Part shown: positions 7,987-15,193 of the stretch, piece after piece
Position numbering within the stretch: position 1 is the first letter of the stretch
Layout: each line of letters opens with the position of its first letter
Assembly (NCBI GenBank): GCA_903930455.1
Contig: CAIYYT010000004.1
Location: 1-37,220 of the forward strand
Source: an uncultured bacterium
GTDB lineage: Bacteria > Zixibacteria > MSB-5A5 > CAIYYT01
Length of the DNA: 37,220 nucleotides
Direction: 5' to 3'
Translations under genes and position numbers: made by a program
The notes under the pieces: generated by a model
Database searches by the model: none
Told to the model about the DNA's origin: nothing
What the model saw: the letters and a program-made list of their open reading frames with translations, nothing else

Positions 7987-8367
7987 ATGGCAGACGGCAC
8001 GCGCAATGCAATCAATTGGTTCCAGATACCCTCATCGGATTACGGGCGTGCTACGAGGTTCTACGAGTCAATTCTTGGCGCACTATGCATAGAATGCCGA
8101 TGGGGGACGCGGAAATGGCGTTCTTACCTGCGGATGAGGGCAAGGTTGGTGAAGTGATTGTCTTTCACAAAGACGCTAAACCCAGCGCTGATGGTACCAT
8201 GGTCTTTCTCAACGCCAATCCCGATCTCGCTGAGATTCTCGCCCGCGTCGAAAAAGCCGGCGGCAAGGCGATCGTCCCCAAGACACATATCAATCCGGAG
8301 ATTGGCTACTTCGCCGTGTATCCTCGATACCGAAGGCAACAGAATCGCACTGCATCCGCAGAAGTAA
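7987..8367 (+). pseudogene. VOC-family (glyoxalase/bleomycin-resistance fold) protein broken by two frameshifts
   Basis: Joined across frames, the sequence gives a typical 126-residue VOC protein. It begins MADGTRNAINWFQIPSSDYG and RATRFYESILG in frame 1. It continues MHRMPMGDAEMAFLPADEG, VIVFHKDAKPSADGTMVFLN and EKAGGKAIVPKTHI in another frame, and ends ILDTEGNRIALHPQK back in frame 1. The first shift lies near 8080-8090 (one base missing) and the second near 8318-8325 (one base extra, probably a T), so the net length is preserved. A strong Shine-Dalgarno sequence precedes the ATG. Either the gene is a young pseudogene or the assembly has two indel errors. Enzymatic function is not predictable. 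Confidence 0.8.
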
Positions 8368-8372
8368 ATCGA

Positions 8373-8495
8373 ATGCTCCTGAAGAAGAATGAGTTCTGCA
8401 GGATGTCAAGAGCTGGAAATGAACCGAGGGTCAGAGTGTATGACATTGACGGACAGTTGATTGATCACTTTGAAGTTGCGAGAAGTACTAAGTAG
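8373..8495 (+). CDS. Possible 40-residue small protein, or gene remnant
   Basis: A short open frame after the VOC remnant, ending with PRVRVYDIDGQLIDHFEVAR. The strand-like alternation looks coding, but there is no family match and no convincing Shine-Dalgarno sequence. ATG 8373 and ATG 8403 are both possible starts. It could be a real small gene or the tail of a decayed one. Confidence 0.25.
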   Translation: MLLKKNEFCRMSRAGNEPRVRVYDIDGQLIDHFEVARSTK

Positions 8496-8526
8496 TGTTT
8501 GGCGGTCGCATTTGCAACTTCACTGT

Positions 8527-8883
8527 CTAAGCCATTCGCTCGACATGCTCCGTTGGCACCCAGCCGAGCCGACCATCCTCGTGTCTGCACCATAACCAGC
8601 CACTCTCCACATCGATGATCGTCAGCGAGTCCCCCTTTATCACCGACAGTTCAGTTGCGGCGTAGTCACGAAGCATGGCGCCGCTATTGCCAGTGCGCCG
8701 GACATATTTCTCCGGAACCCAGCCGCTTTTACCATGACGAGAGGTGCACCAGATCCAGCCACTCCATTCGGACTCGCGATCTTCTATGGTCACTACATCC
8801 CCCGAGCTTAGCACAATCGGATCAGGGTACGCCGATCGATAGTCTGTGATCACGCGGCAAAATTCCCGTTGAGGCAGTTCCAC
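8527..8883 (-). CDS. Tandem SH3-like domain protein
   Basis: A 118-residue soluble protein with two bacterial SH3-like domains. The first covers about residues 8-62 (ITDYRSAYPDPIVLSSGDVV, WIWCTSRHGKSGWVPEKYV). The second covers about 68-116 (LRDYAATELSVIKGDSLTII, WLWCRHEDGRLGWVPTEHV). Both keep the ALYDY-like start, the Gly-Trp-Val-Pro strand and aromatic binding-site residues. There is no signal peptide, so it should be cytoplasmic. It starts at GTG 8883, only seven bases after the stop of the upstream membrane protein gene on the same strand, and the two probably form an operon. Ligand and role are unknown. Confidence 0.85.
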   Translation of the reverse strand: MELPQREFCRVITDYRSAYPDPIVLSSGDVVTIEDRESEWSGWIWCTSRHGKSGWVPEKYVRRTGNSGAMLRDYAATELSVIKGDSLTIIDVESGWLWCRHEDGRLGWVPTEHVERMA

Positions 8884-8890
8884 GGTTCAA

Positions 8891-9361
8891 TCACTTCCGC
8901 CGTAATACGATCATCACAATCGCGAACACGATTATGATACCAAATGGTAGATAGAGCATTGCAGATGATTCAGCTGATTTGTTCTCAAGCAGGAACAAAG
9001 TGGCCGCCAGCACCAGCGCCACTCCAACAGCGACCAGTGGAAAAACGATCCGGCTTGTGCCGTAGTTTGTACGATACGGATCAACGCCGCCTCCCGAACT
9101 GAGCGAGCGTTTATCGGTGCGGCGTTTGAATCGGATGCGGTAGTCATCAAATTTCTCGACCATCTCCCAGCCATTCCGCGCTTCTTCTTCCATCAGCCGG
9201 CGGATGATCTCAGAATTGCGGAATCTACCAAATGTCGAATGAACTATTTTGAACTCCCAACCATTCAGGTCATCAGCATTGTATTGAGTCAATTTTTGCT
9301 CCTCTTCCTCTTGCTGCCTTTTCTTGGCGGCAATTATTGCTCCGTGTATCGCTGGATTCAT
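8891..9361 (-). CDS. Small membrane protein with DUF4177-like N-terminal part
   Basis: A 156-residue protein. The N-terminus has a charged helix (KKRQQEEEEQK) and a domain resembling DUF4177-like modules (LNGWEFKIVHSTFGRF, LMEEEARNGWEMVEKFDDYR). Two closely spaced transmembrane helices follow (about 106-125 and 134-153, SSAMLYLPFGIIIVFAIVMI), ending RRK. The soluble part should face the cytoplasm. It is the first gene of a two-gene unit with the SH3 protein; ATG 9361 follows AGGAGACA. No function can be given. The family resemblance is by eye and uncertain. Confidence 0.72.
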   Translation of the reverse strand: MNPAIHGAIIAAKKRQQEEEEQKLTQYNADDLNGWEFKIVHSTFGRFRNSEIIRRLMEEEARNGWEMVEKFDDYRIRFKRRTDKRSLSSGGGVDPYRTNYGTSRIVFPLVAVGVALVLAATLFLLENKSAESSAMLYLPFGIIIVFAIVMIVLRRK

Positions 9362-9505
9362 GTCTCCTCCTTGCGTACAATATACGAAGCTGCAATCGCG
9401 CGGTTGCGATTATCGGAGGTCTCCGTTTTGTCTTGACGACATACGCCTCTGCAATTAGATTCGAACAAAGCAACTTGATTACATAGGACGAAGTGGATTA
9501 GTTCA

Positions 9506-10339
9506 ATGGCTGTCAGCATATCGCCTTTGACGCGGGACGACCTCGATTTCGCGATTGCGCTGACCGACGCTGAGAGCTGGGGTTATCTGCGCTCGGATTT
9601 CGGGCGATTGATTAGTCTTGCCCCGGATGGATGCTTTGTCGCACGAGGTGTGCTGCGGCGTGTTGGCATCATTACGACTACCAGGCACGGTGACTATGGA
9701 TTCATGGGCACGCTGATTGTCATGAAGAACCATCGCCACAGCGGAATCGGCGGTGCGCTGTTTGCTCACGCGATGACCTACCTCCAGGAACGGGGTACGA
9801 AGACTATCGAACTAGACGGAGTTTTCCCAGCCGTTTCGCTCTATCGTCGGCTTGGCTTTCATGACAAGCATCTTTCTCTCCGCTTTGTGAGACCGCCATC
9901 ACCATGTGATGCTCAGGCGGAGCAATTGCTGACAGTGACGACCGATGAAATCGTGCGTTTTGACCGTGAGCATTCGCAGGTCGATCGGAGCGCCGTAATA
10001 ACTCGTTTCTGCGATGATTCTCGAGACTCACTATTTGCAATTGGAGACGGGCAACCGTCCGCCTATGCAGTCGTCAAGCCACGCGACAACGGTAGCCTGT
10101 CTGTTGGCCCGCTTGTAGCGAAGAGCCCGGATGCAGCAATCGCACTGCTTAAGACTATTCTAAGTCGATTCCATGACAGGCCGATCCAGATCGGCGTCCC
10201 CGAAATGAAAAAGCCATTTGTGCAAGCTCTGGTCGCGGAAGGCTTTTTCTACAAGTGTCCTTCGCTCAGAATGTATTCAGGAGCGCAACTGGATTTGGAT
10301 GACTGTGTGTATGGCATCATCTCTCCTGAGAAGGGGTAG
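9506..10339 (+). CDS. GNAT acetyltransferase with second C-terminal domain (YitH/HolE type)
   Basis: A 277-residue protein. Residues 1-130 form a GNAT fold: the acetyl-CoA-binding motif is MGTLIVMKNHRHSGIGGALF (RxxGxG-like HRHSGIGG), followed by AVSLYRRLGF, a typical beta4-alpha4 end. Residues about 150-275 (IVRFDREHSQVDRSAVITRF, IGDGQPSAYAVVKPRDNGSL, VGPLVAKSPDAAIALL) match the C-terminal domain found in YitH/HolE-like acetyltransferases. The acetyl acceptor is unknown. It stands alone and is divergent from the 9361 gene. Homology begins directly at MAVSISPLTRDDLDFA, which supports the start. Confidence 0.87.
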   Translation: MAVSISPLTRDDLDFAIALTDAESWGYLRSDFGRLISLAPDGCFVARGVLRRVGIITTTRHGDYGFMGTLIVMKNHRHSGIGGALFAHAMTYLQERGTKTIELDGVFPAVSLYRRLGFHDKHLSLRFVRPPSPCDAQAEQLLTVTTDEIVRFDREHSQVDRSAVITRFCDDSRDSLFAIGDGQPSAYAVVKPRDNGSLSVGPLVAKSPDAAIALLKTILSRFHDRPIQIGVPEMKKPFVQALVAEGFFYKCPSLRMYSGAQLDLDDCVYGIISPEKG

Positions 10340-10410
10340 CCACTAGCTCATGTAAAGCCTCGGCAGCATTATTGACTTGAACCAAAGGTAATCTCTGGCT
10401 CGCTCAGCTT

Positions 10411-10674
10411 ATGCCGAAGTTGCCGGTTCGCATTGAGCCGGATCGTATCGTGGCCGACAGCGTCTATTCGGGAACTAATTTGCGTCTTGTCATGGCTTGG
10501 CCCAATCCGCAGAATCAATCAAAGGGGGTGGCTATTTATACAGCCCAGCAGGCCGGAGATATCATAGGTATTAACGGTGTGTTCCATGGGCCGACCGATT
10601 TTGTCGTGGCCAATGACTTGGACGTGCTGAAGGCGGGTTATTACATGAAGAAAAGTGCTGCGTGGACGTTCTAG
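10411..10674 (+). CDS. Short orphan protein, possibly the C-terminal remnant of a larger secreted protein
   Basis: An 87-residue frame with plausible coding composition (TNLRLVMAWPNPQNQSKGVA, YTAQQAGDIIGINGVFHGPT, DFVVANDLDVLKAGYYMKK). It lacks a signal peptide, a strong Shine-Dalgarno sequence and a recognised family. The sequence looks like the closing domain of a longer extracytoplasmic hydrolase found in related bacteria, but that is an impression and not a match. It lies between a GNAT gene and the convergent pilin gene. Confidence 0.4.
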   Translation: MPKLPVRIEPDRIVADSVYSGTNLRLVMAWPNPQNQSKGVAIYTAQQAGDIIGINGVFHGPTDFVVANDLDVLKAGYYMKKSAAWTF

Positions 10675-10728
10675 ATTGTCGCTGGCCACGGCAGATCGCA
10701 AGTTACCCAATGGGAGTGACTAGCAGGA

Positions 10729-11202
10729 TCACCAGGTGTTTTCATTCAGGTTGGTCGTAGTAGTGCCGGAGCACCCGCTGCTTGTTCCGATTGCCGTGTT
10801 TGTGTTAGCCCAGATTTCGCCGGTGTTGGCGTTGTATGCCCAGCCACCACGCGTTCCAACTGTCACACCTCGACTAACACCCAGAACTATCGAATCAGGC
10901 GCGGAGTCTGGCTTCTGAAATGGATTCGGTGGTATCTGGTTGACCACCACCCTGCCTACGGAACGCAGCGTGTCGATGGGGGGCCACAATGGTGTCGTTT
11001 GCCCGGCCACCACCTTCTTGCTATACCACGTTGAGATTCCGCCTCGCAATCCGCCGAGCGCCGCCTTGCAGGCACTTGTTTTCGCATCCGTAGCTAGATC
11101 CTGATACTTGGCGATGGCGATCGTGGCCATGATTCCCAAGACCACGATGATCAAAACCAATTCAATAAGGGTAAATCCTGTCAATGTGCGAAACTTGCGC
11201 AA
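10729..11202 (-). CDS. Type IV pilin / type II secretion pseudopilin-like protein
   Basis: A prepilin with the class III signal: a short basic leader ending in G, then FTLIELVLIIVVLGIMATIA. Peptidase cleavage is expected between Gly and Phe, with Glu at mature position 5. The globular part has a C-terminal Cys pair (about ACKAALGG and SSGCSG) and the strand GWAYNANTGEIWAN common to pseudopilins. The preferred start is TTG at 11202-11200, with GGGAAGG five bases upstream, giving the usual short leader; a longer reading starts at GTG 11229. No assembly ATPase, prepilin peptidase or secretin gene is in the window, so it must be served from elsewhere. It is divergent from the ferredoxin gene. Confidence 0.87.
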   Translation of the reverse strand: MRKFRTLTGFTLIELVLIIVVLGIMATIAIAKYQDLATDAKTSACKAALGGLRGGISTWYSKKVVAGQTTPLWPPIDTLRSVGRVVVNQIPPNPFQKPDSAPDSIVLGVSRGVTVGTRGGWAYNANTGEIWANTNTAIGTSSGCSGTTTTNLNENTW

Positions 11203-11395
11203 TGTTACCTTCCCGCTTTTTCCGTGCACGACACGGCATATTCCCCTTGATATAGCATCGGTCGATTCTTGGTATTATTGAATGCACAACCAGTACTAGT
11301 CGAATCAATTTGCTGAGCCTCCCCGTGGACGCCGATCAGATTCTTATACCCATCTGACCATCTCTCGGCATATATTGGGCAATGCAGGAGGTGGA

Positions 11396-11944
11396 ATGGA
11401 CTCACAAGATTTAACAATGCATTATGTCTGCACTTGGGACGAAGCTGGTGCGCTGGTCGATACTCACGACCGGTTCTGGGTCTCCAATTGTGGTTGCCGC
11501 GAGAGACGTGGCGGCTGTTCGCGGTCGCGCCTGGATGTCTGCCTAATGTTCAATCAAGAAGATCAGGGCAGCGGCTCAGGCAAGAAAGAAATCACCCGTT
11601 CGCAGGTAGATGAGATTCTGAAGGAAGCGGAAACCAAGTACCTGGTGACTCGGCCGTTTCGTAACGACCAGAATAAAGCGGTGACCGACGGCATCTGCTT
11701 TTGCTGTGACGATTGCTGTGGATATCTCCTTGATCCGACTGATAAGTGCGATCGCGGCAAACTGATCGAGATCACAGATCTCGACAAATGCACTCACTGT
11801 GGACTCTGCGTTGATGGCTGTTATTTCCTGACCCGCACGATGGTTGAAGACAAGATCAACGTCGACCGCGACTATTGCTTCGGCTGTGGCCTTTGCGTGG
11901 CGATCTGTCCGGAGAAGTGCATTGACATGATCCTGCGTCAATGA
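11396..11944 (+). CDS. Cysteine-rich 4Fe-4S ferredoxin-like protein
   Basis: A 182-residue iron-sulfur protein. The C-terminal third has two 4Fe-4S motifs, CTHCGLCVDGC and CFGCGLCVAICPEKC, as in 2[4Fe-4S] ferredoxins. The N-terminal part adds unusual cysteine clusters: CGCRERRGGC near residues 31-40 and CFCCDDCC near 95-102. Proteins of this build combine a ferredoxin tail with a domain resembling heterodisulfide-reductase or Fe-S oxidoreductase companions. The electron partner is unknown. The start is ATG 11396 with AGGAGGTG directly upstream; the earlier in-frame ATG at 11375 lacks a site. It is followed by bacterioferritin, which has its own promoter. A role in electron transfer or iron-sulfur handling is inference. 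Confidence 0.85.
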   Translation: MDSQDLTMHYVCTWDEAGALVDTHDRFWVSNCGCRERRGGCSRSRLDVCLMFNQEDQGSGSGKKEITRSQVDEILKEAETKYLVTRPFRNDQNKAVTDGICFCCDDCCGYLLDPTDKCDRGKLIEITDLDKCTHCGLCVDGCYFLTRTMVEDKINVDRDYCFGCGLCVAICPEKCIDMILRQ

Positions 11945-12001
11945 GCGGTTATCGCCTGCCCTGTCAGCAAGAGTGCGGTCTCTGTTCATCTTGACTACCG
12001 G

Positions 12002-12030
12002 TTGACATGCTTGCGTCGAATTCGTATACT
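12002..12030 (+). promoter_or_regulatory. Sigma70-type promoter of bacterioferritin gene
   Basis: A perfect -35 TTGACA (12002-12007), a 17-base spacer and -10 TATACT (12025-12030), about 45 bases upstream of the bfr ATG. No Fur or IscR box was recognised. Confidence 0.75.
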
Positions 12031-12074
12031 CGTATTTGCAACTAAGAGTGACATAACCACGAAAGGAATAGATC

Positions 12075-12539
12075 ATGCAAGGCAAACCCGAAATAATCGC
12101 CACCCTCAACAACCTGCTCGCCGACGAACTGACCGCAATCAACCAGTACATGGTGCACTCCGAGATGTGCAGCAATTGGGGCTACGGTAAACTTCACGAG
12201 GCGATTGAAAAGCGCGCTATAACCGAGATGAAACACGCCGAAAAACTAATAGCGCGAATCATCTTTCTTGAAGGGCAACCGCAGGTGAGCAAGCTTAAGG
12301 ATATCCATATCGGCGCAAACGTTGAAGCACAACTCAAGCATGATCTTGCGGCCGAGCAGGGTGCTGTGGCTGTCTACAACGCCGGTGTCAAGCAGGCGGC
12401 AGCGCTGGACGACAATGCTTCCCGCGAGATGATGGAATCAATCCTGAAGGATGAAGAAGACCATCTCGACTGGATCGAAGCGCAACTCGACCAGATTAAT
12501 CAGATGGGTATCCAGAATTATCTCGCGCAGCAGGTGTAG
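12075..12539 (+). CDS. bfr: Bacterioferritin
   Basis: An iron-storage protein that forms a 24-subunit haem-containing shell and oxidises Fe(II). It is 154 residues long, close to the family norm, and collinear with E. coli Bfr. Ferroxidase ligands are visible: E18, E51 and H54 (TEMKHAEK), E94 in DLAAEQ, and E127/H130 in DEEDHLDW. M52, the axial haem ligand at the subunit interface, is conserved, so this is a true bacterioferritin and not a plain ferritin. The closing sequence MGIQNYLAQQV is typical. Shine-Dalgarno AAAGGAA precedes the ATG. It has its own promoter and follows the ferredoxin gene. No bacterioferritin-associated ferredoxin (bfd) is recognisable next to it. Confidence 0.96.
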   Translation: MQGKPEIIATLNNLLADELTAINQYMVHSEMCSNWGYGKLHEAIEKRAITEMKHAEKLIARIIFLEGQPQVSKLKDIHIGANVEAQLKHDLAAEQGAVAVYNAGVKQAAALDDNASREMMESILKDEEDHLDWIEAQLDQINQMGIQNYLAQQV

Positions 12540-12677
12540 ACAGTAGCAGGGCGATGGGTCTGATGCCACCAGCGCCTATCTTTACGACAATCTTGTAGTC
12601 CCGATAGCTGTACCTTTGGCGAGCGCCGTTACCGCCTGCGTCTTGTTGACGTCAGGTTGCATAGCATCCTCCGCCTA

Positions 12678-12779
12678 TCAATGTTCCAGTTTCATTTTTC
12701 TAAGTAGCTCCATAAACCTCGCGTCTGTTCGAAGGCCCCTGACCATGGGATTTACTTTCACCGACACGATCCAGTGGTC
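12678..12779 (-). pseudogene. Stranded C-terminal tail of the kinase-TPR gene, beyond the in-frame TGA
   Basis: Thirty-three sense codons in the same frame as the kinase gene, then TGA at 12680-12678. The encoded sequence (D-H-W-I-V-S-V-K-V-N-P, LRTDARFMELLRKM) follows the pattern W-L-x-x-L-K-V-D-P...L-R-x-D-P-R-F-x-x-L-L-x-x-M that closes many TolB-TPR kinases. It is still intact, so the break is recent or an assembly error. The remaining 12541-12677 holds nothing recognisable. Confidence 0.75.
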
Positions 12780-14945
12780 TCACTCAACATAAGCCTTGTC
12801 CAGCCATTTGAAGGCCTGCTCCCTCTGACCCAGGGCAAGGTAAGTAGTCGCTATTTGAGCAGGCGATATGTACCTGGTTTTCGACAGGGCAATCACTCGA
12901 TCCAATAGCTGTTGTCCCTTATCTATCCTACCCGCTAGCCCATAAATTGCTCCCAGAAGCCCCTGTTGAGGTGAGTCATCACTTCCCGAAAGATCAATTC
13001 CTTTCTGGCACTCTGCGATGGCCTCGTCATATCGCTCGACCGCTGCATAGGTGAGACCGAGGTAAATTCTGGCGACCGCCAAATTCGAATCCATCTCCAG
13101 GGCTTTCCGAAACTCCTCTATTGCCGTGTCATACTGTCCTGCAACAAAGTAGAAGCTTGCCAGATTGGACGCTATAATAGGAGAAAGAGGGTCAAGCTCC
13201 ATCGACCGTTTGCCCATGCCAATGGATTCATCATATCTTCCCATGAATGCCAGGTATTCGGCATACCATTGGTAGGCTGTTGAATAGCCGGGATTGAGTT
13301 CAATGGCATTCTTGAATTCTCTTTCAGCGCCTTCCCAGTCCCAATCGTAGTACAGCCGCACGCCTGCCAGAGACGTGTGCGCCTCGGCAAGGAGACTGTC
13401 CAATCCAATGGCCTTCTCCGCCGCCGCCTTTGCTGTTGGAAAGGCTTCCTTGGGAGGAAGAATGTCATAAAACCCGAGCGTGACATAGCAGTCAGCAAGC
13501 CCAGCATAGGCCGGTGCGTAGCCAGAGTCTGCCTGAGTTGCTTGCTCAAAAAGTGAGATCGCCTTTTTGGTACCCTCTTCGGAACGCTTATTCCAAAAGT
13601 AGCGTCCTTTCAGATAAAGACCATAAGCAACAGGATCATCGGTGTGCCGCTTCGCCAATCTGGTTTCATCACCTTTCTGTAGTCGGACTCTGAGATTCTC
13701 GACCACCGCGAGAGAAATTTCATCCTGAATGGCAAAAACATCCTCCAGATCGCGATCGAACTTCTCTGACCACAGATGATAGCCGCTGGCAACATCGACA
13801 AGCTGAGTTGTGATACGCAAACGGCTCCCAGAGCGTCGAACACTCCCCTCCATAACCGTCTTTACACCAAGTCTTCGGCCGATCTCTCGGACGTCGATAG
13901 CTTGTCCCTTGAATGATAAGGCCGATGTTCTCGCCACAACTTGCAGATCCTCTATATGCGATAGCGCGTTGATAATCTCCTCGGCCATTCCATCACAAAA
14001 ATATTCTTGTTCTGGGTCAGAGCTTAAATTGGCAAAAGAAAGCACAGCGATTGAAGGTTGCTCCGTTCGGACCTGGAACACCGGTTGCTGGCGAAGCCTT
14101 TTCAGATCAGCTAATAGGTCGTCCATGTGCTGATAACGATAATTCTTGTCTTTGGCTAACATCCTGATCGCTATGCGCTGCAAATCATCCGGCACTCCCG
14201 CCTTATACCTCGCCAGTGGCTCGGGATCGTGGTCGGTGATATTTCGGGATGTTGCAACATCGTTGTCGCTTTTAAATGGCTGTCGTCCCGCAATCAACTC
14301 ATAGAGAACGACACCGAGCGAGAAGATGTCCGTGCGCTGATCGACTTGTTCACCGCGAAGCTGTTCGGGAGACATGTAGCCGACGGTACCAAGCGTCGAG
14401 CCGGTTTTGGTCAGGTGATCGGAACCGGCAACACTCGCGAGTCCGAAATCAAGTATCTTCGCCCGGCCATCAGCGTCGATCAGGATGTTCGCAGGTTTGA
14501 CGTCGCGATGAACGGTGCCGGATTGATGCGCCTTGTGCAGCCCCTCGCAGATTTGAATAGCGAGTTCGATCACCCGCTCAATTGGCAGTTCTTTCGCCTT
14601 GATCAACTCGCGCAGCGATTGGCCTTCGATATGTTGCATCGCAAAGAATGGCCGCCCCTGAAACTCGCCTACCTCATGCACTGTGACAATACTCGGATGA
14701 TCGAGTTTGGCGGCGGCTTGGGCTTCGCGCTTGAAGCGCGCACGGCAGTCAGCGTCTTGACAAAGATGAGGTGAAAGGAACTTGAGGGCGACCTTCCGAT
14801 TGAGTTCGGTGTCCTCCGCCAGATACACCTCTCCCATCCCACCCGCGCCGATCTTCTCGACAATCCGATAGTGCCCGACCGAAGTTCCCTTGGTCAACTG
14901 CGTAACAAGTCTGGTTTTTTCCCCTTCCGGCTTGTCTTCAGGCAT
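12780..14945 (-). CDS. Ser/Thr protein kinase with TolB-like domain and TPR repeats, ended early by an in-frame TGA
   Basis: A Hanks-type kinase fused to an adaptor region, 721 residues to the first stop. Kinase domain about 26-290: glycine loop GAGGMGEV (33-40), ATP-binding K55, catalytic HRDVKPAN (146-153), DFG 166-168, GTVGYMSPEQL. Residues about 300-440 (IAVLSFANLSSDPEQEYFCD, GVKTVMEGSVRRSG, YHLWSEKFDRDLEDVFAIQD) match the TolB-like segment often joined to such kinases and adenylate cyclases. Residues about 460-710 are tetratricopeptide repeats. After WLDKAYVE the TGA at 12782-12780 is followed in the same frame by 33 codons, including DHWIVSVKVNPMVRGLRTDA and RFMELLRKM, the normal family ending. 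The true stop is at 12680-12678. The TGA sits where relatives tend to have Arg, which fits CGA to TGA. Loss of this tail may leave the kinase functional. Confidence 0.9.
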   Translation of the reverse strand: MPEDKPEGEKTRLVTQLTKGTSVGHYRIVEKIGAGGMGEVYLAEDTELNRKVALKFLSPHLCQDADCRARFKREAQAAAKLDHPSIVTVHEVGEFQGRPFFAMQHIEGQSLRELIKAKELPIERVIELAIQICEGLHKAHQSGTVHRDVKPANILIDADGRAKILDFGLASVAGSDHLTKTGSTLGTVGYMSPEQLRGEQVDQRTDIFSLGVVLYELIAGRQPFKSDNDVATSRNITDHDPEPLARYKAGVPDDLQRIAIRMLAKDKNYRYQHMDDLLADLKRLRQQPVFQVRTEQPSIAVLSFANLSSDPEQEYFCDGMAEEIINALSHIEDLQVVARTSALSFKGQAIDVREIGRRLGVKTVMEGSVRRSGSRLRITTQLVDVASGYHLWSEKFDRDLEDVFAIQDEISLAVVENLRVRLQKGDETRLAKRHTDDPVAYGLYLKGRYFWNKRSEEGTKKAISLFEQATQADSGYAPAYAGLADCYVTLGFYDILPPKEAFPTAKAAAEKAIGLDSLLAEAHTSLAGVRLYYDWDWEGAEREFKNAIELNPGYSTAYQWYAEYLAFMGRYDESIGMGKRSMELDPLSPIIASNLASFYFVAGQYDTAIEEFRKALEMDSNLAVARIYLGLTYAAVERYDEAIAECQKGIDLSGSDDSPQQGLLGAIYGLAGRIDKGQQLLDRVIALSKTRYISPAQIATTYLALGQREQAFKWLDKAYVE

Positions 14946-14993
14946 TCCTCGACTCCTCAGTCAGAAAGTCTAAGCCTCATGAAAATCTGCCAC

Positions 14994-15022
14994 AAGATAG
15001 AAGTTGTTGACTATTCAGTCAA
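14994..15022 (-). promoter_or_regulatory. Promoter of the kinase gene
   Basis: On the minus strand TTGACT (15022-15017), a 17-base spacer and TATCTT (14999-14994), about 50 bases before the kinase ATG. The -35 box is half of a small palindrome, TTGACTGAATAGTCAA. Confidence 0.55.
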
Positions 15023-15143
15023 TAGCGTTTGTTCCTAAAACGTTAGCTTTCAGTCGGATCGGCAGAAACACGGTCACTTCACTGGGCGCCTGTATGCGCT
15101 CGCAAAGACTCCGTTTCGACCTCGAATGGCTCCGAAATTTCTC

Positions 15144-15172
15144 TTGCATAATTCCGCGAAAGTCCCTATATA
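15144..15172 (+). promoter_or_regulatory. Promoter of the ffh-rplS operon
   Basis: TTGCAT (15144-15149), a 17-base spacer and TATATA (15167-15172). Transcription would start near 15180, leaving only a short leader before the ffh ATG at 15194, which has just a weak TGGTGA site. Confidence 0.55.
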
Positions 15173-15193
15173 GCAAGTTTCTATTGGTGAACT

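Noticed and set aside
12780-12782. TGA in the kinase gene as a selenocysteine or recoded codon
   Set aside because: It aligns with Arg in relatives, the context shows no redox motif, and TGA is used as a normal stop by other genes in the window. A CGA to TGA change is simpler.
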